A stretch of 64,000 bases of DNA from Microtetraspora fusca (GTDB taxonomy: Bacteria > Actinomycetota > Actinomycetes > Streptosporangiales > Streptosporangiaceae), in the NCBI RefSeq assembly GCF_001570365.1, contig NZ_BBYK01000078.1, forward strand, positions 1 to 64,000, read 5' to 3'. The notes beneath the pieces are model-generated. The model worked only from the letters and a program-made list of their open reading frames with translations. It was not told the DNA's origin and ran no database searches. A program made the translations under genes and the position numbers. This document shows positions 42,802 to 49,385 of the stretch, piece by piece. Position 1 is the first letter of the stretch. The number at the start of each line of letters is the position of its first letter.

Positions 42802-44046
42802 TCAGGCGGAGCGGACGGGCTTCCTCGGCGCCCGGCGGGCGAAGACGGGGGCGCGCTCGGGGCGGACGCCCACCCCGATGACGTACGCGGGCACGGCCGA
42901 CAGAGCCGGCACGGCGGTGAGCAGGGCCACGAGCGGCTTGGGCGGAGCGAGGCGCCTGCCGGCGAGGACCGGCTCCATCATGCCCCTGTGCAGGAGCCTC
43001 TGCAGGCCCTGGGTCACCGCGGTGGGCAGGAGGCGCCTGCGGCGCACCGCGTCCAGGTCGCGCCCGGTGACGCGGTGCCGCCTGAGCGGGGCGGCGAGCA
43101 GCCGGGCGGCGGCCACGGCGTCCTGGACGGCCAGGTTGATGCCGACCCCGCCGATCGGGGACATGGCGTGGGCGGCGTCCCCGATGCACAGCAGCCCGTC
43201 GGTGTGCCAGCGCCGCAGCCGGTTCAGCCGCACGTCCAGGTGCTTGACGTCGTCCATCGACTCCAGGGCGCCGATGCCGCCGGCGAGCTCGGGCGCGATC
43301 TCTACGATGTCGCGGCGGAACGCCTCGAGACCGCGTGCGCGCAGTGCCGCGTCGCCGCCTTTGCGGCCGAGGTAGGCGATCTGCAGGTAGCCCTCGCGGG
43401 GGATCACGGCGATGGCCTTGCCGTGGCCGAAGCGCGGAGTCAGGGCCGGAGGGACCGTTCCCTGGACCGGGACCCGGAACCACCAGACGTCGATGCCGAC
43501 CGGGAACTCCCGCACCGGCAGCCCGGAGTCGCGGCGGGCGAGCGACCAGCGGCCGTCGCAGGCCACGGTGAGGTCGGCGCGCAGCTCGCCGGGGCCGTCC
43601 GGGCCGGAGTAGCGGACGCCGGTCACCCTGCCGTTCTCGCGGAGCAGGCCGGTGACCTCGGTGCTCATGCGCAGGGTGAACGCGCGCTCCTCCTGTCCGG
43701 CCTGGGCCAGCAGGTTGAGCAGGTCCCATTGCGGGACCATGGCGACGTAGGGGTGCGCGACGCGCAGGCGGCTGAAGTCGCCCAGCGGCAGCCGGCGGCC
43801 GCCCGGCAGCTCGAACGCCAGCCGCTCCACCCGGCTGTGCGGCAGCGCGGCGAAGCGCTCGCCCAGGCCGAGCTCGTCCAGCAGGGCGAGGGTGGTCGGG
43901 TGAACGGTGTCGCCGCGGAAGTCGCGCAGGAAGTCGGCGTGCTTCTCCAGGACGGTGACCTCCACTCCGGCCCGGGCCAGTAACAGGCCCAGCACCATCC
44001 CGGCGGGCCCTCCGCCGATGATCACACACGTCGTGGTCTCGCTCAT
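42802..44046 (-). CDS. FAD-dependent aromatic hydroxylase-type monooxygenase
   Basis: The 414-residue protein has the PHBH-class signature: FAD GxGxxG (CVIIGGGPAGMVLGLLLARAG), the DG motif (LTVACDGRWSLAR) and the second FAD motif (LCIGDAAHAMSPIGGVGINLAVQDA). Such enzymes hydroxylate aromatic or polyketide substrates with NAD(P)H and oxygen, in catabolism, resistance or biosynthesis. ATG 44046 overlaps the TGA of the TetR gene and follows GAGAGGAG. The pairing with a TetR regulator suggests substrate-induced detoxification, as in rifampicin or tetracycline monooxygenases, but no substrate can be assigned. Confidence 0.9.
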   Translation of the reverse strand: MSETTTCVIIGGGPAGMVLGLLLARAGVEVTVLEKHADFLRDFRGDTVHPTTLALLDELGLGERFAALPHSRVERLAFELPGGRRLPLGDFSRLRVAHPYVAMVPQWDLLNLLAQAGQEERAFTLRMSTEVTGLLRENGRVTGVRYSGPDGPGELRADLTVACDGRWSLARRDSGLPVREFPVGIDVWWFRVPVQGTVPPALTPRFGHGKAIAVIPREGYLQIAYLGRKGGDAALRARGLEAFRRDIVEIAPELAGGIGALESMDDVKHLDVRLNRLRRWHTDGLLCIGDAAHAMSPIGGVGINLAVQDAVAAARLLAAPLRRHRVTGRDLDAVRRRRLLPTAVTQGLQRLLHRGMMEPVLAGRRLAPPKPLVALLTAVPALSAVPAYVIGVGVRPERAPVFARRAPRKPVRSA

Positions 44047-44927
44047 CGAAGCTCCTCTCGATGCGGTAGGGGATGTCCGTCCGCCCCGGCCGGTGGCTCG
44101 GGAAGGGCGACGGCACGCAGGAACGTCTCGGCGAACACCTCGCAGGCCTCCTCAACGCTGGGCAGGACCACGTCCGGAACGCGCTCGCCGATCGGGCGCA
44201 GCAGGAAGTGGAACACCAGCGGGCCGGCCATCTGGTGGATGAGCAGCAGGAGCGGCAGGTCGCGGACGCGGCCCGCGGCCACTTCGGCGGCCAGCCACCG
44301 CCCGAGCCCGCCGAGCAGGCGCGGCGCGAAGTGCTGGGCCAGGATGCCCGCGCCCTCGTCGTGCGGCCTGGCCAGGGCCTGGGCGAGAACGGCCGGCAGC
44401 ACCCGGGGCGGGCGGGTGAGCCCGTCGACCAGCAGGCGGTAGACCCGGCGGACCGTCTCGGCCAGGTCGGCCGGCGGCCCGGACAGCGTCTCCTCAAGGT
44501 CCAGGATCGGGCTGTAGCGCTCGAAGACCGCGCGCAGCAGTTCGTCCCGGCCGCCGAAGGTCGCATACAGGCTGTGCACCGAGCACTGGGCGGCGGCGGC
44601 GACCGCCTCCAGGGTGGCCGCGGCGAGGCCCTGCTCGCCGATCAGGTGCGCCGCGGCCTCGACGGCGCGGTCGCGCACCGGCCGCTGCCCGCCGGGGTCC
44701 ACCCCGGCGGCGCGCACCGCCTCGTCCAGCGCCTGGCGGGTGCCCCCCAGGCGGCGCAGCAGCGTGCTGCGCGAGATCCCGGCCTCCTGGGCGATCGCGA
44801 GTATCGGCACGTCGGCCACGTCCCTGCGCAGCCTGGCTGCGGCGTGGAGCGCGGCCCGGACCAACTCGGAGGGGACCTCCGCACGCTCGGCGTCCTGCCG
44901 ACGATCGAATTCATCTCTCGGTGACAT
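44043..44927 (-). CDS. TetR-family regulator with two N-terminal HTH-like modules
   Basis: The 294-residue protein is about 90 residues longer than usual. Residues about 20-80 form a first HTH-like unit (PILAIAQEAGISRSTLLRRLGGTRQALDEAV) and residues about 90-145 a second, standard TetR unit (RAVEAAAHLIGEQGLAAATLEAV ... CSVHSLYATFGGRDELLRAV); a helical ligand domain follows. ATG 44927 has no clear Shine-Dalgarno site. It is first in an operon with the flavin monooxygenase (ATGA overlap). A GCGTACGC palindrome at 44936-44943 just upstream is the likely operator. Confidence 0.88.
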   Translation of the reverse strand: MSPRDEFDRRQDAERAEVPSELVRAALHAAARLRRDVADVPILAIAQEAGISRSTLLRRLGGTRQALDEAVRAAGVDPGGQRPVRDRAVEAAAHLIGEQGLAAATLEAVAAAAQCSVHSLYATFGGRDELLRAVFERYSPILDLEETLSGPPADLAETVRRVYRLLVDGLTRPPRVLPAVLAQALARPHDEGAGILAQHFAPRLLGGLGRWLAAEVAAGRVRDLPLLLLIHQMAGPLVFHFLLRPIGERVPDVVLPSVEEACEVFAETFLRAVALPEPPAGADGHPLPHREELR

Positions 44928-44932
44928 AGCTA

Positions 44933-44970
44933 TAAGCGTACGCCTTAATCGAGTTTCATCAAGAGATGAA
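44933..44970. promoter_or_regulatory. Operator-like palindromes upstream of the TetR gene
   Basis: TAAGCGTACGCCTTA (44933-44947) centres on the perfect octamer GCGTACGC, and a perfect dyad TTCATC-AAGA-GATGAA lies at 44955-44970. Both sit within 45 bases of the TetR start, where autorepression would act. Beyond them, 44971-45184 holds nothing I can identify. Confidence 0.55.
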
Positions 44971-45184
44971 TTATTTGAGCCATGTGCGGACACGCGGGTA
45001 GGAGCGCCCTATCCGACGACCGGCCGTCGCGCCGGCCGAGGTCACGAAGGCGGGGCAACACCTCCGCGCGCAGCCGGGGCGATGTTCTCCAGGACCCGGT
45101 CGCGACAGCCCGCGCCCTCCACCATGAGGATCGGACACCGCAGCGGCGGTGGCCCGGGTCGTCCCGTCGGCGAGGCGAACGGGG

Positions 45185-45487
45185 TCAGTGGTCGTCCCAG
45201 TGCCCGTTGTGCCCGGCATGGCGGTGACCGTCATGGACGTAGTCCACGTGGTCGCCGTGCGGGACGGCCACGTGTCCGCACCCCGGCCCATGCTGGTGGT
45301 CGTGATCGCCGTGCGGCACGTGGCCGGACGGCTCGCACTCGTCGACGTGGCCCTCGTGCACCCGGTGCATGCAGCCGTCGTGGACGTAGTCCACGTGGTC
45401 ACCGTGCGGGACGGCGACATGCCCGCAATCGGCTCCGTGGACATGGTCGTGATTCCGATGCTGACGGTGCTCGGCAGATGTGGTCAC
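45185..45487 (-). CDS. Histidine-rich metal-binding protein with duplicated module
   Basis: About a quarter of the 100 residues are His. A module CGHVAVPHGDHVDYVHDG occurs twice, separated by about 30 residues with further His and Cys; the product ends HRHAGHNGHWDDH. The composition strongly implies binding of zinc or a similar metal, as storage protein or chaperone. It has no signal peptide or membrane segment. It lies 196 bases downstream of, and on the same strand as, the zinc-independent ribosomal protein genes, so it is probably part of the zinc-starvation response. GTG 45487 after GGAGACCA is tentative; GTG 45502 is also in frame. Confidence 0.78.
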   Translation of the reverse strand: MTTSAEHRQHRNHDHVHGADCGHVAVPHGDHVDYVHDGCMHRVHEGHVDECEPSGHVPHGDHDHQHGPGCGHVAVPHGDHVDYVHDGHRHAGHNGHWDDH

Positions 45488-45683
45488 TGGTCTCCACCCC
45501 ACTGCTGGTCATGGCGGTGCTCCCGCCGCCGGTCAGCGACCTCGTACCCGTGAGTCGTTCACGGGCAACGCCGTTTCTCCTCAGAAGCACACAGAAGCGG
45601 TAAAAACCGACAAATCACGGCGACCGGGTCACCCAGTACAGGTCCGCGCGCCCCCCGAATGGGCGACCCGGTGCGCCGCCGTC

Positions 45684-45851
45684 TCACCGAGACGTGATGA
45701 GCCCCCGCCGGTACGCGCGGACGAGGCGGCGTGGGACCAGCAGCTCCTGCCCGTTCACGGTGATCGGGACGAGGCCGGGCACGGTCGCCTTCCACTGGCT
45801 GCGGCGATGCCGCGTGTTGCTGCGCGAGGTCCTGCGCTTGGGCACGGCCAC
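45684..45851 (-). CDS. rpmF: 50S ribosomal protein L32, zinc-independent (C-minus) paralogue
   Basis: This 55-residue gene begins [20 protein letters not shown], the L32 N-terminus. The standard actinobacterial L32 then has a CxxC...CxxC zinc ribbon; here that region reads [20 protein letters not shown] with no Cys. It is therefore the zinc-free replacement made when zinc is scarce. GTG 45851 lies 2 bases after the S14 stop codon, so it is cotranscribed with S14, L28, L31 and L33. The short length makes it easily overlooked. Confidence 0.9.
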   Translation of the reverse strand: MAVPKRRTSRSNTRHRRSQWKATVPGLVPITVNGQELLVPRRLVRAYRRGLITSR

Positions 45852-45853
45852 GG

Positions 45854-46153
45854 CTACCAGCTCGCCTTTGTGACGCCGGGGAGCTCGCCCCGGTGGGCCA
45901 TCTCGCGGAAGCGGACGCGAGACAGCCCGAACCTGGTCAGATGGCCGCGCGGACGGCCGTCGACGGAATCGCGGTTGCGGACGCGGGTCGCACTGGCGTC
46001 GCGCGGCTGCCGGTTCAGCTCCCGCACGGCGTCCGCCCGCTCCTCGGGCGTACCGGTGCGGACGAGTTCCTTCAACCGGGCGCGCCGCTCGGCGTAGCGG
46101 GCCACGACGGCCTTGCGCCGCTCGTTGGCGGCGATCTTGCTCTTCTTGGCCAT
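45854..46153 (-). CDS. rpsN: 30S ribosomal protein S14, zinc-independent paralogue
   Basis: The 99-residue long-form S14 starts [20 protein letters not shown] and ends [24 protein letters not shown]. It contains no Cys, unlike the short 61-residue zinc-binding S14 of actinobacteria, and can replace it during zinc limitation. ATG 46153 overlaps the stop of the L28 gene (TGATG), showing tight operon structure. Zur repression is expected through the dyad at 46826-46850. Confidence 0.96.
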   Translation of the reverse strand: MAKKSKIAANERRKAVVARYAERRARLKELVRTGTPEERADAVRELNRQPRDASATRVRNRDSVDGRPRGHLTRFGLSRVRFREMAHRGELPGVTKASW

Positions 46154-46389
46154 CAGATCCTCTCTCCTCGGGCGCGGATCAGTGCGACGGCCTTCTCGAT
46201 GCCGATCCGGTCGACCGTCTTGATCGCCCGCGCGCTGAGCGTCAGCCGGACGAAGCGGCCCTCGCTCGGCACCCAGTAGCGGCGCCGCTGGATGTTGGGG
46301 TTCCACCTCCGGCGGGTGCGCCGGTGGGAGTGGGAGACGTTGTTGCCGAAGACCGGCATGACACCGGTGAGCTGACAGTGGGCGGACAT
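46153..46389 (-). CDS. rpmB: 50S ribosomal protein L28, zinc-independent paralogue
   Basis: The 78-residue protein reads [20 protein letters not shown] followed by [20 protein letters not shown], the L28 core. Zinc-binding L28 carries a Cys quartet; here only the N-terminal Cys5 remains, so the zinc knuckle is lost. Start and stop both overlap neighbours (TGATG at each junction), placing it firmly in the L33-L31-L28-S14-L32 operon. Confidence 0.96.
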   Translation of the reverse strand: MSAHCQLTGVMPVFGNNVSHSHRRTRRRWNPNIQRRRYWVPSEGRFVRLTLSARAIKTVDRIGIEKAVALIRARGERI

Positions 46390-46634
46390 CAGCCCCTCCC
46401 GTAGCGCTGGTTGAACCGCTCGACACGGCCGGCCGTGTCGAGGACTCGGCTGCGGCCGGTGTAGAAGGGGTGGCTCGCGGAGGACACGTCGACGTCGACC
46501 ACCGGGTAGGTGTTGCCGTCGGTCCACTCGATGGTCTTGTCGCTGGTGATCGTGGAACGGGTGAGGAACGCGACGTGCGCACCCGGATCCCGGAAGACGA
46601 CGGGGTGATAGTCGGGGTGGATGCCCTTCTTCAT
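46389..46634 (-). CDS. rpmE2: 50S ribosomal protein L31 type B (zinc-independent)
   Basis: The 81-residue protein begins [20 protein letters not shown] and has the type B insertion ([19 protein letters not shown]); it lacks the CxxC pairs of type A L31. Type B replaces type A under zinc starvation and releases its zinc. ATG 46634 overlaps the L33 stop (ATGA) and the stop overlaps the L28 start. Confidence 0.97.
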   Translation of the reverse strand: MKKGIHPDYHPVVFRDPGAHVAFLTRSTITSDKTIEWTDGNTYPVVDVDVSSASHPFYTGRSRVLDTAGRVERFNQRYGRG

Positions 46635-46795
46635 CGTTCCTCCCGGAACTCCACGTGGCGGCGGATGGTCGGGTCGTACTTGCGGAGCGTGAGCCTGCCC
46701 GGGTCGTTGCGCCGGTTCTTCGTGGTCACGTACGTGTAGCCGGTCCCGGCGGTCGAGCGGATCTTGATCACCGGGCGGAGTTCGTTTCTGGCCAA
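46631..46795 (-). CDS. rpmG: 50S ribosomal protein L33, zinc-independent paralogue
   Basis: This 54-residue L33 ([20 protein letters not shown], then [21 protein letters not shown]) has no Cys, where zinc-binding L33 has a CxxC...CxxC ribbon. The start is TTG 46795, 6 bases after AAAGGA. It is the first gene of the leftward ribosomal operon, and its start is 31 bases from the Zur-box-like dyad that it shares with the divergent CobW-like gene. Confidence 0.95.
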   Translation of the reverse strand: MARNELRPVIKIRSTAGTGYTYVTTKNRRNDPGRLTLRKYDPTIRRHVEFREER

Positions 46796-46825
46796 GTCGG
46801 GTCCTTTCTGATCGCCAGACTGTGC

Positions 46826-46850
46826 AATGATAACGATAACCGTTTTTATT
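46826..46850. promoter_or_regulatory. Zur-box-like dyad controlling both arms of the zinc cassette
   Basis: A 25-base AT-rich imperfect palindrome (AATGATAACG at the left, CGTTTTTATT at the right, 9 of 12 base pairs symmetric) sits in the 73-base divergent spacer. AT-rich dyads with AACG/CGTT halves are typical of actinobacterial Zur sites. It lies 31 bases from the L33 start and 19 bases from the CobW-like start, so one bound Zur could repress both. Confidence 0.8.
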
Positions 46851-46868
46851 CCTGCAACTGGAGGACCC

Positions 46869-48011
46869 GTGTCCACCCCCGTCGTCCTCGTCGCCGGCCT
46901 GCACTCCTCGGCCCGCACGGCGACCGTCGACCGACTGTTGAGCGAGCACCCCGGATCCGTCGCGATCCACCACGACCTGCACGCGGTCACCGCCGACCGC
47001 GTCCAGCGGGTCGTCCGCGACGCGACGGAGGTGCTCGACCTGACCGAGGTGCGGCTCGCGCACGGCTGCGTCACCTGCACCGTCCGCGAGGACCTCCTCC
47101 CCCAGCTCGTACGGCTGGCGGACGCGGCCTCGCTGCTGATCGTCGACCTGTGGGACTCGGTCGAACCACGGTCCGTGGCCGAGGCGATCGACTGCGACGA
47201 GGCCGCGGACATCCTGCGCCTGACCTCGGTGCTCACCGCGCTGGACGCCGAACGCATGCCAGTCGACATCACCCTCGGCGACCGGCTGTCCGAGATCGGC
47301 AAGCAGGCGGCCAGAGGCGACCGGCGCTACCTGGCCGAGGTGCTCGCCCGGCAGATCGAGTACGCCACGGGGCTGGTGCTGCACGGCGGCGACGAGGAGG
47401 ACGGCGACCTCTCCCGGGCGGTGCTCGCCCACCTCGCCCCGGTCACGCCGGTGCACGAGATCACCGCGCTGCCCCGCCCCACGGGCGCCGCCCTGTGCAC
47501 CGCCGTACTGGCCGAACGCGTCGATCCGGCCACCGCCCAGCTCCCCTGCGACGCCCAGGACGACGAGATCACCACGGTGGTGTGGCACGACGTGCGCCCG
47601 CTGCACCCCGCCCGGCTGTTCGACGCCGTGGACGAGCTGGTCACCTCATCGGTCCGCTCGCGCGGCCGCTTCTGGCTGGCGACCCGGCACGACCGGCTGC
47701 TCGCCTGGGACGCCGTCGCGGGGGTCGTCTCGGTGGAGGACGCCGGCCCCTGGCTGGCCGCGCTGCCCGCGGCCGCCTGGGAGACGGCCTCCCCCGCCCG
47801 CCGCGTGGCCGCCACCCTGGACTGGCACCCGGTCAGCGGCGACCGCGTCCAGCACCTGGTCTTCACCGGCCCGGACCTCGACCGCGAGCGCATCCACGAG
47901 CTGCTCGGCTCCTGCCTGCTCACCCGCGACGAGGAGCGGGCCGGCCCCGCCGCCTGGACCCGCTACGACGACCCATTCGCCCCCATCCTCAACCTGAAGG
48001 AGATCGCGTGA
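46869..48011 (+). CDS. CobW/COG0523-like protein lacking the P-loop, probable zinc-starvation factor
   Basis: The 380-residue protein aligns by eye with COG0523 proteins: the family metal motif survives as [16 protein letters not shown] (Cys67, Cys70, with Thr where CxCC has Cys) and the C-terminal CobW_C region as [20 protein letters not shown]. The Walker A loop, GxxGxGKTT in true GTPases, reads [13 protein letters not shown], so GTP binding is unlikely. Mycobacterial homologues in Zur-controlled ribosomal loci (for example Rv0106, and the ribosome hibernation recruitment factor Mrf, as I recall) share this loss. GTG 46869 follows GGAGG. S18 is coupled downstream (GTGA). Confidence 0.85.
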   Translation: MSTPVVLVAGLHSSARTATVDRLLSEHPGSVAIHHDLHAVTADRVQRVVRDATEVLDLTEVRLAHGCVTCTVREDLLPQLVRLADAASLLIVDLWDSVEPRSVAEAIDCDEAADILRLTSVLTALDAERMPVDITLGDRLSEIGKQAARGDRRYLAEVLARQIEYATGLVLHGGDEEDGDLSRAVLAHLAPVTPVHEITALPRPTGAALCTAVLAERVDPATAQLPCDAQDDEITTVVWHDVRPLHPARLFDAVDELVTSSVRSRGRFWLATRHDRLLAWDAVAGVVSVEDAGPWLAALPAAAWETASPARRVAATLDWHPVSGDRVQHLVFTGPDLDRERIHELLGSCLLTRDEERAGPAAWTRYDDPFAPILNLKEIA

Positions 48012-48235
48012 AGCCCCGCCGTACCCCGCGTAAGAAGAGCAACCCGCTGCACGGTGTCGGTTACATCGACTACAAGGACACCGACCTGCTGCGGAAGTTC
48101 GTCTCCGACCGCGGCAAGATCCGCAGCCGCCGCGTCACCGGCGTCACCGTCCAGCAGCAACGACAGCTCGCCCGCGCGATCAAGAACGCCCGTGAGATGG
48201 CGCTGCTCCCCTACGTCTCCCGGACCCGCGGGTGA
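48008..48235 (+). CDS. rpsR: 30S ribosomal protein S18, zinc-independent paralogue
   Basis: The 75-residue protein ([60 protein letters not shown]) is a full-length S18 without the Cys residues found in the zinc-linked actinobacterial form. GTG 48008 overlaps the stop of the CobW-like gene, so its translation is coupled to it. It completes a set of six replacement ribosomal proteins in the cassette. Confidence 0.96.
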   Translation: MKPRRTPRKKSNPLHGVGYIDYKDTDLLRKFVSDRGKIRSRRVTGVTVQQQRQLARAIKNAREMALLPYVSRTRG

Positions 48236-48309
48236 CCCCGCTTCCCGTGCCGGCGCCGCCCGGGTTCCCCGCCGTCCCCTGACGGCGGCCCGCTCGTGCG
48301 TGCCGGCCG

Positions 48310-49260
48310 TCAGTCCAACGGGCAGACGTGGGTGGTCAGCGGGCCGCCGTTCCAGGTCACCGCGTCGTGCAGGGCCGCCATCAGGTCCAGCTCGCCCCCA
48401 TCGGCGTCCGCGTAGGCGCGGTGCAGGTTCAGCACCAGCCGCTCGGCGTCCGCCCAGTCACGGAACTCTCCGAGATCGCACTCCCGCGCCGCGGCCAGCG
48501 GCGTGCGCCCCCGCTCACGTCCGCCCCGGGCGACGTCGAGGATGAACCGGTAGTAGCGCTCGTGCGCGGCCAGCACGTCGGCCAGGCCGTCCCGTCCCAC
48601 CAGGGGGCCGTGACCGGGCACGACGTGGTCGGGGTCGAACGCGGCGACCCAGTCGAGCGCGCGCAGGGCGCCCTCGACCGAGCCCATGAACACCAGCGGG
48701 GTGAGCCCGTGGAAGATCAGGTCGCCGGTGAAGAGGACCCGCTCCTCGGGGAGCCAGGCGACGAGATCGCCCGGGGTGTGGGCGGCGAAGCCGGGGTGCC
48801 GCAGCTCGACCCGGCGCCCGCCGGTGAACAAGGTCGTCTCGGCGTGTACGGCGACGCCCGGGAGACGTTTGGTGACGTTCCCCCAGTCGGGCACCGGCGC
48901 CCAGAACGCGGGGCAACGGTCGATGATCACGTCCTCGCCGAGCCCCCTGCGCATGGCCTCGTGGCCGAAGATCACGGCGGTCTCGGGGAGCACGCTGTTG
49001 CCGTACGTGTGGTCGCCGTGCTGGTGCGTGTTGACCGCCATCACGACGGACAGGCCGCCGGTGGCGGCGTCGACGGCGCCCAGGAAGCGGCGGGTGCGCT
49101 CCTCGGTGGCGCAGGTGTCGACCACGATGACGCCGTCGGCCCCGGTCACCGCGCCCGCGTTGTTGACCCACCACGTCCCGTCCGGCTGGACCCAGGCGAA
49201 GACGCCCGGCACCACCTCGTGCAGCGCCGCCCCCGTGGGCCCCCTGTCGACCACGCTCAC
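48310..49260 (-). CDS. MBL-fold metallo-hydrolase
   Basis: The 316-residue protein has the metallo-beta-lactamase motif AVNTHQHGDHTYGN (HxHxDH), a further ligand Asp/His in FTGDLIFHG and VVPGHGPLV. The active site should hold two metal ions, usually zinc. Substrates in this broad family include lactones, thioesters and sulfonates; the N-terminal VVPGVFAWVQPDGTWWVNNAG is typical of the SoxH/quinoprotein-relay-like branch. GTG 49260 follows GGAGAGCG. It converges on the S18 gene; there is no sign that it belongs to the zinc cassette. Confidence 0.87.
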   Translation of the reverse strand: MSVVDRGPTGAALHEVVPGVFAWVQPDGTWWVNNAGAVTGADGVIVVDTCATEERTRRFLGAVDAATGGLSVVMAVNTHQHGDHTYGNSVLPETAVIFGHEAMRRGLGEDVIIDRCPAFWAPVPDWGNVTKRLPGVAVHAETTLFTGGRRVELRHPGFAAHTPGDLVAWLPEERVLFTGDLIFHGLTPLVFMGSVEGALRALDWVAAFDPDHVVPGHGPLVGRDGLADVLAAHERYYRFILDVARGGRERGRTPLAAARECDLGEFRDWADAERLVLNLHRAYADADGGELDLMAALHDAVTWNGGPLTTHVCPLD

Positions 49261-49345
49261 CGCTCTCCGCCCCTCCGGACCCGCTTCCCGGCGTTCTTGG
49301 CGAAACCCTACCGGCGGACGGGTCGCGCCGAGCGGGCGTCCGCGT

Positions 49346-49380
49346 TGGCCGGGGACGTCCCGCACGGACGTCCCCGGCCA
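49346..49380. terminator. Hairpin terminator downstream of the glycoside hydrolase gene
   Basis: Perfect 15-base arms (49346-49360 and 49366-49380) around a CGCAC loop lie 6 bases past the glycoside hydrolase stop. Confidence 0.85.
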
Positions 49381-49385
49381 GCGCG

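Noticed and set aside
48310-49260. The MBL-fold hydrolase as a member of the zinc-starvation cassette
   Set aside because: It is convergent with S18, has its own start and no Zur-like site; zinc use by its family alone is not evidence of co-regulation.
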